Positions 1-7,201 of a DNA stretch of 16,340 nucleotides are shown piece by piece (within the stretch, counting starts at the first letter, position 1; every line of letters begins with the position of its first letter). The notes beneath the pieces are model-generated. The model saw only the letters and a list, made by a program, of their open reading frames with translations. It did no database searches and was not told the origin of the DNA. This DNA comes from CAZFPN01 sp044370655 (GTDB taxonomy: Bacteria; Pseudomonadota; Alphaproteobacteria; Rickettsiales; Deianiraeaceae). The stretch lies in assembly GCA_044370655.1 (NCBI GenBank), contig JBILVD010000019.1, forward strand, positions 1 through 16,340, in the 5' to 3' direction. The position numbers and the translations under genes were made by a program.

Positions 1-1
1 T

Positions 2-70
2 GCAAAGTTTGAAAACTGGTTTGCAAGATGTGAAGGTAAAAAGTTAGTGTATGCAAATTTAATTAAGTAA
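2..70 (+). CDS. C-terminal end of an unidentified protein (5' end outside window)
   Basis: An open frame enters from the left edge and runs 22 codons to a TAA at 68-70. The peptide contains FENWFARCEGKKLVYANLIK at its end. It is too short to assign to a family. It lies 15 bases before the next gene on the same strand, so the two may be co-transcribed. The alternative is that this is a chance open frame, since 69 bases is weak evidence. Confidence 0.45.
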   Translation, partial: AKFENWFARCEGKKLVYANLIK

Positions 71-85
71 TCATTTTAAAAATAT

Positions 86-1153
86 ATGAGTGAAAAGCAG
101 AAAATCTTAAAAGCTATGTATAGGGGGGAGTTACCAATTGGGGACTTAAATCTTAAATGTGCTGTTCTTGATGATGAAACTAGAATATTATCAACTAAAT
201 CTATATTTGAAGCGTTCGGGAGGTCAAAAAGAGGTTTAGATAAAGCAAGAAATGAAGAAATTTTAGCAACTTTATCAAAAATAATACCAAATCATGGGTG
301 GGCTCAAGTTCCGCCATTTTTAGGGTCAAAATCTCTTATAAGCCTTATAGATACTGATTTATTTAATGTGCTCCAACCAGTCCAATATTACGATGGTGAA
401 ACTTTAATGCAAGGCTATAGGGCAGAATTATTACCTCAATTATGCAATTTGTATTTAAAGGGTAGGCGTCAAGGCATTCTAACATCGGAACAAAAAAGAA
501 TTGCAGGTCAAGCAGAAATTTTGTTAGGTTCTCTAGCTAATGTCGGTATAGCGGCTTTAATTGACGAAGCTACAGGCTTTCAATATAATAGAAAAAAAGA
601 TGCTTTGAGGTTTTTATTAGAAAAATATATTACAGAAGGACTACAAAAATGGTTAAAAAGATTTCCTGACAAATTCTTTGAAGAATTAGATAGGTTATAT
701 AAAAATGAAAAAACAACATCACGAGCTAGACCGCAATATTATGGTGCTTTTATCAATACTCATATTTACGAACCAATTGAAGAAGGATATTTAAAGGCAA
801 AATTAAATGAGTTGAATATCACCGATGAAGGAAAACGCAAAGCTAGATTTCATCAATGGCTTACTGATTTTGGATTAAACCAATTAACTTTGCAAATAGG
901 ACGAGTTATGGGGGGTACGGAAGATAGTAAAACGCTTGATGAGTGTAAATTAAGGTTAGCAAGACAAAAGGGATTAACGGTTTTAGAAGAAGATTTATTT
1001 GGCGAAAATGAACGAATTATTAAAAAATCAGACAAACAAAAGGCAATTCATTTAGATTTAGCAGAGGCAATGGAAAATAACATTCCCAAAAACAACCCTA
1101 ACTTTGAATCCGCAATAAATAAAATAGCTTCTACTATCAAGATAAAAGCTTAA
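86..1153 (+). CDS. P63C-domain protein (phage-type, PF10546-like)
   Basis: A 355-residue protein. Residues about 95-205 carry the hallmarks of the bacteriophage P63C C-terminal domain: LQPVQYYDG, then GYRAELLPQLCNLYL, the central IDEATGFQ (I159-Q166), and KRFPDKFFEELDRLY near 190-204. The family occurs in phages, plasmids and chromosomes of many bacteria, and its biochemical role is not established. The N-terminal 90 residues and the Lys-rich C-terminus match nothing I recognise. The start is the first ATG after the upstream stop, and there is no Shine-Dalgarno sequence. No integrase, capsid or repressor gene is adjacent within the window, so this is either a lone domesticated gene or the right edge of an element extending left. 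The family call is firm and the function is unknown. Confidence 0.85.
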   Translation: MSEKQKILKAMYRGELPIGDLNLKCAVLDDETRILSTKSIFEAFGRSKRGLDKARNEEILATLSKIIPNHGWAQVPPFLGSKSLISLIDTDLFNVLQPVQYYDGETLMQGYRAELLPQLCNLYLKGRRQGILTSEQKRIAGQAEILLGSLANVGIAALIDEATGFQYNRKKDALRFLLEKYITEGLQKWLKRFPDKFFEELDRLYKNEKTTSRARPQYYGAFINTHIYEPIEEGYLKAKLNELNITDEGKRKARFHQWLTDFGLNQLTLQIGRVMGGTEDSKTLDECKLRLARQKGLTVLEEDLFGENERIIKKSDKQKAIHLDLAEAMENNIPKNNPNFESAINKIASTIKIKA

Positions 1154-1200
1154 TCTCTTTTTTATTTAGGTAGATTAAGTATATTAATGCTCCTTTTCTT

Positions 1201-1241
1201 TATAATAATTTTTCTTGCAATCAACTAAAAAGCGTTATAAA
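1201..1241 (+). promoter_or_regulatory. candidate promoter for the ArgD-like gene
   Basis: The 108-base gap after the P63C gene holds a perfect TATAAT (1201-1206), though without a convincing -35 box. Further down, TTGCAA (1215-1220) and TATAAA (1236-1241) lie 15 bases apart, which is short for a sigma-70 promoter. Either could drive the gene starting at 1262. In DNA this AT-rich such matches are frequent by chance. Confidence 0.25.
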
Positions 1242-1261
1242 AGTCTAAAAATTATTTACAA

Positions 1262-2449
1262 ATGCAGATGAGCTATTTATGGAATGTGCATCAAAGAGAA
1301 GCCCTTACTTTTGAAAGCGGAAAAGGTGTGTTTTTGTTTAATAAGAATTCATTATTACAGAAGCGTCGCTATTTAGACTTTAATGCGGGAGGGGCGGTTA
1401 ATAGCCTTGGATACTCAAATAAGGGTATTGTCAAGGCTTTAAAGCGTCAGTCTGGTAAAATATGGCATCTTTCTAATTACTATCAGAATAATCTTGCAGA
1501 AAAGTTGGCAAAAAAACTTTGCAATCTTGCTAAAATGGATAAGGCTTTTTTTGTTAATTCAGGCTCGGAAGGTGTTGAGTTTGCTCTAAAAGTTGCAAGA
1601 AGATTTTTTTACTCTAAGGAGGTGGGTAAGCATGAAATCATCTCTTTAAAAAGAGGTTATCATGGCAGAACTATGGGGGCTTTATCGGCTTCTTCTAATC
1701 TTAAATATAGAGAAGGATTTGAGCCTTTGTGCGGAGGATTTGTTCAAGTAAATGAAAATTTAGCGGAGATTGAGGATACAATTTCCTCAAAAACTTGTGC
1801 TATAATTTTAGAGCCAGTTCAGGGAGCGGAAGGAATGCACTTTTTAGGCTGGGATTTTTTGAAAGGAGTGCGTAAGATGTGCGATAAACATGGAATATTG
1901 CTTATTTTGGACGAAGTTCAAACTGGAATTGGACGTCTTGGCTCTTTTTTTGCATTTGAAAAAGCGGACATTAAGCCAGATATAGTCGTTCTTTCAAAAG
2001 GAATTGCGGGAGGGTTTCCTTTTGGTGCTGTGCTTTCTTCTGAGGAAATTGCAAATGAGATGCCACAAGGAGGGCATGGGGGCACTTTTGGAGGCAATTT
2101 ACTTGGTGTTTCGGTTGCACTTGAAGCTATTTCGCAAATTTCAAAACCTTCTTTTTTGGAGAATGTGATAAGCTCTTCTGCTATGCTTGATTTTTTTTTG
2201 CAAGACTTACAACACTCTTTTCCACATATAATTCAAGAACTTAGAGGTTTTGGGCTTATGCGTGGTTTGAAAATTACAGATAAAATAGATGTTAAAAACC
2301 TAATTTCCACAATTTCTCGTCAGGAAGAATTGCTATGCGGAACTGCGTCAGGCAACGTTCTTCGCATTACTCCCCCTTTAATAATTAAACCAGAAGAGAT
2401 AAAATATGGAATGACAAGGCTTCAAAGATTATTTTCTAAACTTAATTGA
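1262..2449 (+). CDS. argD: acetylornithine / succinyl-DAP aminotransferase (class III, PLP)
   Basis: A 395-residue fold-type I, class III aminotransferase, the usual length for ArgD. Visible signatures are FNAGGAVNSLGYSN near the N-terminus, NSGSEGVEFALKVAR (PLP phosphate region), GYHGRTMGALSAS, the LDEVQTGIGR block, and the PLP lysine K246 in VLSKGIAGGFPFG. A GTFGGN block follows. Family knowledge: ArgD makes N-acetylornithine for arginine synthesis and often doubles as DapC, making succinyl-diaminopimelate for lysine and peptidoglycan. No other arg or dap gene is here, so the in vivo substrate is inferred. The neighbouring D-amino-acid aminotransferase makes a cell-wall role plausible. Two in-frame ATGs (1262 and 1268) are possible starts and neither has a ribosome-binding site. 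Confidence 0.85.
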   Translation: MQMSYLWNVHQREALTFESGKGVFLFNKNSLLQKRRYLDFNAGGAVNSLGYSNKGIVKALKRQSGKIWHLSNYYQNNLAEKLAKKLCNLAKMDKAFFVNSGSEGVEFALKVARRFFYSKEVGKHEIISLKRGYHGRTMGALSASSNLKYREGFEPLCGGFVQVNENLAEIEDTISSKTCAIILEPVQGAEGMHFLGWDFLKGVRKMCDKHGILLILDEVQTGIGRLGSFFAFEKADIKPDIVVLSKGIAGGFPFGAVLSSEEIANEMPQGGHGGTFGGNLLGVSVALEAISQISKPSFLENVISSSAMLDFFLQDLQHSFPHIIQELRGFGLMRGLKITDKIDVKNLISTISRQEELLCGTASGNVLRITPPLIIKPEEIKYGMTRLQRLFSKLN

Positions 2450-2497
2450 GAGTTAGCAATTAATTGAAAGTTAGTGTATTTTAAAAACGAGGCAAAA

Positions 2498-2525
2498 ATT
2501 GTCTTTCTAAAATTGTCTTTCTAAA
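2498..2525. repeat. 14-bp tandem direct repeat, two exact copies
   Basis: ATTGTCTTTCTAAA occurs twice head to tail (2498-2511 and 2512-2525) in the non-coding gap before the dat-like operon. The CTTTC at its end can pair with GAAAG at 2528-2532 to make a small hairpin. It may be replication slippage or a protein-binding array. Confidence 0.75.
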
Positions 2526-2526
2526 G

Positions 2527-2573
2527 TGAAAGCTTTTAAAAATGTTTTAAAATAAAATGAAAGCTTTTAAAAA
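2527..2573. repeat. 16-bp direct repeat, two exact copies 31 bp apart
   Basis: TGAAAGCTTTTAAAAA occurs at 2527-2542 and again at 2558-2573. Each copy contains the palindromes AAGCTT and TTTTAAAA. The 31-base spacing is close to three helical turns, so both copies would face the same side of the DNA. They lie just upstream of the likely promoter of the 2654-6746 operon, so a regulatory role is possible but not shown. Confidence 0.75.
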
Positions 2574-2593
2574 ACAATCTAAAAAATTTTTTA

Positions 2594-2632
2594 TTCAAAA
2601 CACTTGCAAACAAAAATATTATATTTATCAAT
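2594..2632 (+). promoter_or_regulatory. candidate promoter of the dat-like / glycan operon
   Basis: TTCAAA (2594-2599), a 17-base spacer and TATTAT (2617-2622) give 9 of 12 matches to the sigma-70 consensus. An overlapping alternative is TTGCAA (2604-2609), 16 bases, TATCAA (2626-2631). Transcription would start 20 to 30 bases before the ATG at 2654. This is the only sizeable gap upstream of five overlapping genes, so a promoter is expected here. The exact boxes are uncertain. Confidence 0.4.
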
Positions 2633-2653
2633 ATTTAACAAAATTAAACATTT

Positions 2654-3514
2654 ATGAGTATAGTTTTTTTAAACGGCGATTTTTTGGAAGCAAAAGATGC
2701 TAAGGTTTCAATATTTGACACAGGTTTTTACTATGGAGATGCAATTTATGAAGTTGCACTTTTGAAAGACGGAAGAGTGGTGGACTTGGAAAGTCATTTT
2801 GCTCGCTTAAAATATGTCTTGAAAGAGGTTAAATTTAATAACGTTCCACCACTTTCAGAGATTGAGAAAATAATACAGGATTTGGTTAAAAAAAATAACG
2901 TAAGAACAGGTATGATATATCTCCAAATTACTCGTGGTTTTATGGAGAATAGATATAACCAACTTCAGGAAATTTCAAAGGCAACGATTTTAGCTTACAT
3001 AATTCCATATGATATTAGCTTTGACGCTGAAAAAAAGGCAGTTAAGTGCGAATTAGTGGAGGACCCTAGAAGGTATAGAAGAGATATAAAAATGACAAGC
3101 CTAATGCCCACAAATCTAGCTAAAATTTCAACACAAGAAAAAGGATACGACTATGTAATTTTTAAAGACAGGCAGTCTAAGGCAGTTACCGAGGGGGCAA
3201 GCTCAAACATATTCATCATAAATCAAGAAGGAGTTGTTTTAACTCATCCAACGGGCAAAAAAATCCTTAACGGATGTACGAGGAAAAGAGCTATAGAATT
3301 CCTTAAAGCGGAAGGTTTTGAAGTTAAAGAGCAAGAATTTTTTGAAGACGATTTACTAGATGCAAAAGAAGCTTTTTTGACAGGTGCGATAAAGCTTTTT
3401 GCCCCAATTGAAAGCGTAAATGGAGAGAAAATTGGCAATGGAGATTATGAAATTGCGAAGTTTTGCACTAAGAAATATCAAGACTTTATATTAACCTTCC
3501 CAAAAGTCATATGA
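2654..3514 (+). CDS. dat: D-amino-acid aminotransferase-like protein (class IV, PLP)
   Basis: A 286-residue class IV (fold-type IV) aminotransferase, the usual length for Dat. Signatures are VSIFDTGFYYGDAIYEV near residue 20, MIYLQITRG, and the PLP lysine K146 in the DIKMTSLMPTNLAK block. TEGASSNIFII and ILNGCTRKRAIEFL follow, then EAFLTGAI. Family knowledge: Dat interconverts D-alanine and D-glutamate for peptidoglycan. Branched-chain aminotransferases and aminodeoxychorismate lyases share the fold. The FDTGFYYGD and DIKMTS pattern favours Dat, but the usual RxHxFP segment after the TRG block is replaced by NRYNQLQ, so substrate specificity is uncertain. It heads the operon, and its TGA overlaps the next ATG by four bases. 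Confidence 0.78.
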   Translation: MSIVFLNGDFLEAKDAKVSIFDTGFYYGDAIYEVALLKDGRVVDLESHFARLKYVLKEVKFNNVPPLSEIEKIIQDLVKKNNVRTGMIYLQITRGFMENRYNQLQEISKATILAYIIPYDISFDAEKKAVKCELVEDPRRYRRDIKMTSLMPTNLAKISTQEKGYDYVIFKDRQSKAVTEGASSNIFIINQEGVVLTHPTGKKILNGCTRKRAIEFLKAEGFEVKEQEFFEDDLLDAKEAFLTGAIKLFAPIESVNGEKIGNGDYEIAKFCTKKYQDFILTFPKVI

Positions 3515-3906
3515 TGGATTTATGGTTTAAAGTTCCAGAAAAGCTAAGGTTTTTGCTTGTTGGAGGCTGGAATACCGTCTTCTCTATAGCATTATTTTCT
3601 GTAATATTTTTGAAGCTAGAAAATTATAAAATATCCATCGTTTTATCTCATATTATATCAGTATTTCAAAGTTTTATAACATTTAGATGGTTCGTCTTCC
3701 CGGTAAAAAATAACTTCTTACTTCAGTATTTCAAGGTAAATTTGCTATACTTACTCTATTTTGCTTTAAACTTTACATTGCTTTACATTATGGTTGAAGT
3801 GCTAAAAATATATCCAATATTATCTCAAATTTTTATCACTTGCATTTTAATTATATATAGTTATGTAGGTAATAAGTATTTTACATTTAAATATGAAAGA
3901 GAGTAG
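3511..3906 (+). CDS. GtrA-family membrane protein (putative lipid-linked sugar flippase)
   Basis: A 131-residue, four-helix inner-membrane protein. Hydrophobic segments lie at about residues 12-31, 38-58, 68-92 and 98-118. Motifs fit PF04138: RFLLVGGWNTVFS in helix 1, FITFRWFVF at the end of helix 2, and a C-terminal YVGNKYFTF. Family knowledge: GtrA-like proteins are thought to flip polyprenyl-phosphate-linked monosaccharides across the membrane and usually sit next to a GtrB-type glycosyltransferase, as here. ATGs at 3511 and 3514 are both possible starts. The first overlaps the upstream stop by four bases, consistent with translational coupling. The reading frame also overlaps the next gene by 14 bases. 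Confidence 0.85.
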   Translation: MMDLWFKVPEKLRFLLVGGWNTVFSIALFSVIFLKLENYKISIVLSHIISVFQSFITFRWFVFPVKNNFLLQYFKVNLLYLLYFALNFTLLYIMVEVLKIYPILSQIFITCILIIYSYVGNKYFTFKYERE

Positions 3907-4834
3907 ACAGAAGGTAAGTATTGTTGTTTCCGCTTATAACGAAGAAGGAAATGTGGAGCAGTTGTATAAAGAATTGATAGCAGTGCTGGAAGGAGACGAA
4001 ATGCCTTTGTTTGAAATTTTGTTTGTCAATGATGGAAGCAAGGATAAGACTTTTGAAATTTGCCACGAAATTATGAAGCAAGATGAAAGAGTTAAGATAG
4101 TTGATTTTGAGCGTAATTTTGGGCATGAAATTGCAATGACAGCAGGGCTTGATAATGCAGAAGGGGACGCAGTTATTTTTATGGATGCAGACTTGCAACA
4201 CCCCCCAGCCTTAATTTACGACATGATAAAACATTGGAAAGAAGGCTTTGATGTGGTGCTTACAAGAATTATAAAAAACGAGCAAAAGTCCATTTTTAGG
4301 AGCTTTATCGTGAATATATATTACCTCATTCTAAACTTACTTTCTGATGTAAAAATTCCTCGTGCAACTCCTGATTTTAGGTTGATTGGAAGGAGGTATA
4401 TAGAAATTCTTAAAAGAATGGACGAGCAAGAAAGAATGTTTCGTGGAATGTTAAATTGGCTTGGCACGAAAAATGCTAAAATTCTTGAGTTTAAAGCCCC
4501 AAAAAGGTTTTCAGGTGAAAGCCACTACAACCTTAGGGCGTCTTTAAGGCTTGCAATAAATAGCATTATCCAGTTTTCTATAAAACCACTAAGGCTTGCA
4601 ACTTACCTTGGAGTATTATTCGCATTTTTTGGTATTATTTTTGGATTTTACGTTCTTTACGACTATTTTGCTTACTCAAAACCTACAACGGGTTACACAA
4701 CAATTGTGTTATTGATAATTCTATTTTCCTCATCTCAACTGATTATTTTAGGTATAATTGGGGAGTATATAGGAAGAATTCATATGGAAACAAAAAAACG
4801 ACCATTATATTTTGCAAAAAAATGGCAAAGGTGA
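3893..4834 (+). CDS. GT2 glycosyltransferase, DPM1/GtrB/ArnC type
   Basis: A 313-residue family 2 glycosyltransferase. The N-terminal GT-A domain shows VSIVVSAYNEEGNV, FVNDGSKDKT, RNFGHEIAMTAGLD and the metal/nucleotide-sugar motif D98-A-D100 in DADLQHPP. A DFRLIGRRY block and the RFSGESHYNLR segment follow. Two C-terminal helices (about 235-260 and 268-292) anchor it in the membrane. Family knowledge: such enzymes move one sugar from a nucleotide donor to undecaprenyl or dolichyl phosphate on the cytoplasmic face. The donor sugar cannot be read from sequence. With GtrA just upstream and a deacetylase just downstream, a route of charging Und-P, deacetylating and flipping, as in the Arn logic, is a reasonable inference. 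It overlaps both neighbours. Confidence 0.88.
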   Translation: MKESRQKVSIVVSAYNEEGNVEQLYKELIAVLEGDEMPLFEILFVNDGSKDKTFEICHEIMKQDERVKIVDFERNFGHEIAMTAGLDNAEGDAVIFMDADLQHPPALIYDMIKHWKEGFDVVLTRIIKNEQKSIFRSFIVNIYYLILNLLSDVKIPRATPDFRLIGRRYIEILKRMDEQERMFRGMLNWLGTKNAKILEFKAPKRFSGESHYNLRASLRLAINSIIQFSIKPLRLATYLGVLFAFFGIIFGFYVLYDYFAYSKPTTGYTTIVLLIILFSSSQLIILGIIGEYIGRIHMETKKRPLYFAKKWQR

Positions 4835-5625
4835 TTGTAAATGCTGATGATTTTGGCATATCCCTCGGGGTAAATGAGGCGGTTGTAAAAATGTATAAAG
4901 AAGGTAATTTAACAAGTGCTAGCTTAATGATTAATTCCAAATACACTCAAGATGCGGTAAAAAAGGCTTTAAAGCATCAAAAACTAGATGTAGGATTGCA
5001 TTTTAATTTAACAACAGGAAAGGCAGTTTTGCATAACATATCAATACCGCTTTTGACTGATGATGAAGGAAATTTCAAGAATGGTTTTCTCTCTCTTCTA
5101 CTCCTTTCAATTTTTAAAAGAAAAGCCTTTCTCAAGCAAGTAGAAGCGGAAATGAAGGCACAAATTGAGCTTTTGAAGGTTTTTCAAATAAAGCCTTCTC
5201 ATATTGACGGTCACAGGCATATTCACTATCTTTTTGGAGTGTTTGCAATTGCTTCAAAACTAGCAAAGGAGTATAATATAAAAAGAATTCGGGTGATAAA
5301 CGAAAGTTTAATTTCAACATTAAAAATGAGCTTAAAATTTCCTATTTCTGGCCTAATTAAGTGGTTTGTGTTGAGATTTTTAGGCGTTTTTAATGGCTCT
5401 TACAAGGTTAAAGCTCCTTACTTTTTTAGCATTATTCACAGTTGCAGAATAAACTCTACTATTCTCAATAAATTCAAATTAAATCCAAAATTTGATGCAG
5501 TTGAATTTATGATTCATCCAAGTATTAAGAATTTAGATGAAGATAACGAGATTGAATATGAAAAAGAGCATTTAAAATCAAATTTTAGAACTTTAGAACT
5601 TCAATTTATTAAACCAAAGATATGA
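4822..5625 (+). CDS. YdjC/ChbG-family carbohydrate deacetylase
   Basis: A 267-residue protein of the YdjC-like family (PF04794). The metal- and substrate-binding pattern is complete: N7-A-D-D-F-G12 at the N-terminus, H60 in GLHFNL, H127-I-D-G-H131-R-H133, and H232 in EFMIHPS near the C-terminus. Family knowledge: ChbG removes N-acetyl groups from chito-oligosaccharides, and HpnK-type relatives deacetylate lipid-linked N-acetylglucosamine. Sitting 13 bases inside the end of a polyprenyl-phosphate glycosyltransferase gene, it more likely acts on a lipid-linked HexNAc than on dietary chitobiose; this is inference. It has no signal peptide, so the active site would be cytoplasmic. It overlaps the next gene by four bases. 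Confidence 0.85.
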   Translation: MAKVIVNADDFGISLGVNEAVVKMYKEGNLTSASLMINSKYTQDAVKKALKHQKLDVGLHFNLTTGKAVLHNISIPLLTDDEGNFKNGFLSLLLLSIFKRKAFLKQVEAEMKAQIELLKVFQIKPSHIDGHRHIHYLFGVFAIASKLAKEYNIKRIRVINESLISTLKMSLKFPISGLIKWFVLRFLGVFNGSYKVKAPYFFSIIHSCRINSTILNKFKLNPKFDAVEFMIHPSIKNLDEDNEIEYEKEHLKSNFRTLELQFIKPKI

Positions 5626-6746
5626 AAAAAATTTTAATGCTTGCAAAATATGGTCATGATTTAAACTACTTCCGCTCAATTAAGAATTATATTGATTCTA
5701 GAAAGCAAAACAAGTTAGAAATTGATATAATATTTAACCTACCAATATTCTTCTTTGAGCTTTTTAAATTATTTTCCAAACTTCCAATAAAACCAGAAGA
5801 AATGGCGGAAATATTAAAATATGAAATTTCTCGCAAAATGGTTAAACACCCTCCACTAAGAGCAAGGTTATATAACATTTTAGTTACGATTATAGCACGA
5901 TTTTACTATTTTAAATACAAGAGGATTTTAGAAGTTGGGGAGTATAGCGTATTATGCATTTGGGGGGGCTTTCATGTTGCACAAAAAATGGCAATACTCT
6001 CTGCAAAAGAGCTTAATATTAAGGTTTTTCACTTTGAAAACGGATTTTTACCAGACACAACAGTAATGGATTTTAAAGGCACAAATTTTGCAAATTCCGT
6101 CCCTCGTGATTTTAACTTTTATACAGCAATTACCACTCCATTTAACAAAAAATCTCTTATCCCTCGTGAAAATGTTATTAAAATAAACACAAAAGATGTC
6201 ATATTACCAGAAAAATATATATTTTGTCCGTTTCAGGTTGCTCTTGATACTCAAATTTTAGTCCATTCTCCGTGGGTAAAAAACATGGAGCATTTTTATG
6301 AAATTCTCTCTCAAGTGTCTAAAAAAATTCCTCAAGACCTTTATTTTGTAATTAAACAACACCCAAGTTGCTTTAAAAATTACCCCGAGCTTCACACAAT
6401 CAATAACTCAAAAATAATATTTGCAAACCACAACAACACAGAAAGCCTGATAGAAGGCTCGCAAGCTGTAATAACTGTCAATTCTTCTGTTGGAATGGAG
6501 GCGATTATGTTAAATAAAAAGGTTATAACGTTAGGAAATGCTTTTTATAGTGGATATGGTTTTGCAAAAAACTTAAGAAGTGTTGAAGAAATTGAGGAGA
6601 CATTAAACAAATTAGATGATTGGAAAGTTGACCAAATTCAAACGGAGAAATTTCTATCTTATCTCCAAAACTTCTATCTTATACCAAAAAATTATAAAAA
6701 CTTAGACGCAAGCCATCTAGAAGCGGTATATCAAAAATTATTATAA
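5622..6746 (+). CDS. capsule-polysaccharide-synthesis family transferase (KpsS/KpsC-like)
   Basis: A 374-residue protein of the Capsule_synth type (PF05159). Recognisable blocks are IWGGFHVAQK, the FHFENGFLPDTTVMDFKG stretch, FANSVPRDFNFY, YIFCPFQVALDTQI, FVIKQHPSC, and AVITVNSSVGMEAIML (V286-N-S-S-V-G291) followed by KVITLGNAFY. Family knowledge: KpsS and KpsC are beta-Kdo transferases that build the lipid-linked Kdo linker of ABC-exported capsules, and some relatives modify LPS. No capsule ABC transporter (KpsMTED) is in the window, so the acceptor may be LPS or another lipid. It is soluble, with no signal peptide or membrane helix, and is last in the overlapping operon. Family call good, exact sugar unknown. 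Confidence 0.8.
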   Translation: MKKILMLAKYGHDLNYFRSIKNYIDSRKQNKLEIDIIFNLPIFFFELFKLFSKLPIKPEEMAEILKYEISRKMVKHPPLRARLYNILVTIIARFYYFKYKRILEVGEYSVLCIWGGFHVAQKMAILSAKELNIKVFHFENGFLPDTTVMDFKGTNFANSVPRDFNFYTAITTPFNKKSLIPRENVIKINTKDVILPEKYIFCPFQVALDTQILVHSPWVKNMEHFYEILSQVSKKIPQDLYFVIKQHPSCFKNYPELHTINNSKIIFANHNNTESLIEGSQAVITVNSSVGMEAIMLNKKVITLGNAFYSGYGFAKNLRSVEEIEETLNKLDDWKVDQIQTEKFLSYLQNFYLIPKNYKNLDASHLEAVYQKLL

Positions 6747-6759
6747 TTTTCAACTTTTG

Positions 6760-6792
6760 ATTTTAAAAAAAACTTTCTTTTTTAAAATTTTT
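6760..6792 (+). terminator. probable intrinsic terminator of the glycan operon
   Basis: ATTTTAAAAAA (6760-6770) and TTTTTTAAAAT (6778-6788) form a perfect 11-bp stem with a 7-base loop, followed by more T residues. It lies 13 bases after the operon stop codon. The stem has no G-C pair, so it is weak, but the position and symmetry fit. Being nearly symmetric it could also act on the minus strand, downstream of the tRNA. Confidence 0.42.
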
Positions 6793-6826
6793 GTTTTATT
6801 TTGGCTCACAAATTTATTTTTTACAT

Positions 6827-7060
6827 ATGGAAGTGATTTTTGACACCCTTGAGATGGTGAAAAAACTTGAAGAAAAAGGTCTAAGTAGAGAGCAGGCGGA
6901 GGAGATAATTGCTATTATTAAGGATTTGCAAAGTGATTTAGTTTCTACAAAAAGTTTAGCTTCAGGCTTAAAGGAGCTTGAATTGAGAATGACTGTGAGA
7001 GTTTCTAGTATTGTTTTTGCCCTTTTACTAGCGTTTAAAGTTTTTGATAAGTTTTTTTAG
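6827..7060 (+). CDS. DUF1640-type coiled-coil membrane protein
   Basis: A 77-residue protein when started at the ATG at 6827. A TTG 12 codons upstream is also in frame, but the family begins right at FDT. The N-terminus reads IFDTLEMVKKLEEKGLSREQAE, the characteristic opening of DUF1640/CCDC90-type proteins. A charged heptad-like helix (about 22-55) and one C-terminal transmembrane helix (VSSIVFALLLAFKVF) follow. The bacterial function is unknown. The eukaryotic relatives are mitochondrial inner-membrane coiled-coil proteins, and the family is common in alphaproteobacteria. The TAG lies six bases before the 3' end of the oppositely oriented tRNA-Arg gene. Confidence 0.72.
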   Translation: MEVIFDTLEMVKKLEEKGLSREQAEEIIAIIKDLQSDLVSTKSLASGLKELELRMTVRVSSIVFALLLAFKVFDKFF

Positions 7061-7066
7061 AATAGG

Positions 7067-7143
7067 TGGTGTGCCCGAGTGGATTCGAACCACTGACCCA
7101 CAACTTAGAAGGCTGTTGCTCTATCCAGCTGAGCTACGGGCAC
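7067..7143 (-). tRNA. tRNA-Arg: tRNA-Arg (anticodon UCU)
   Basis: Read on the minus strand, the cloverleaf is complete. The acceptor arms GTGCCCG and CGGGCAC pair fully. The D arm is GCTC/GAGC. The anticodon stem ACAGC/GTTGT carries the loop CTTCTAA, giving anticodon TCT. The T arm is AGTGG-TTCGAAT-CCACT. Discriminator A is followed by an encoded CCA (7067-7069). It decodes AGA, a major arginine codon in AT-rich genomes. Confidence 0.97.
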
Positions 7144-7155
7144 TTTTATCTCTAA

Positions 7156-7184
7156 TTTCTAAATGCAAACTTTATAGAAGTCAA
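7156..7184 (-). promoter_or_regulatory. promoter of tRNA-Arg(UCU)
   Basis: On the minus strand TTGACT (7184-7179), a 17-base spacer and TAGAAA (7161-7156) make a good sigma-70 promoter, with its predicted start 5 to 7 bases before the tRNA 5' end. The -35 box is mirrored by TTGACA on the plus strand at 7202, so two promoters stand back to back. Confidence 0.65.
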
Positions 7185-7201
7185 GCTTTTTTAAATAAAA
7201 C

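Noticed and set aside
1149..1179. Inverted repeat CTTAATC/GATTAAG after the P63C gene as a terminator
   Set aside because: The T-run lies in the 17-base loop rather than after the stem, and the stem is short and AT-rich.
2467..2479. 13-bp match to bases 40-52 (AAAGTTAGTGTAT) as an attachment-site pair
   Set aside because: It is short, low in complexity and lies inside coding sequence at one end. No integrase is near and chance is likely at this base composition.
3887..4201. Minus-strand open frame of 104 codons opposite the GT2 gene
   Set aside because: It lies antisense to the conserved catalytic domain. Its Cys/His-rich peptide is a by-product of the sense codons.
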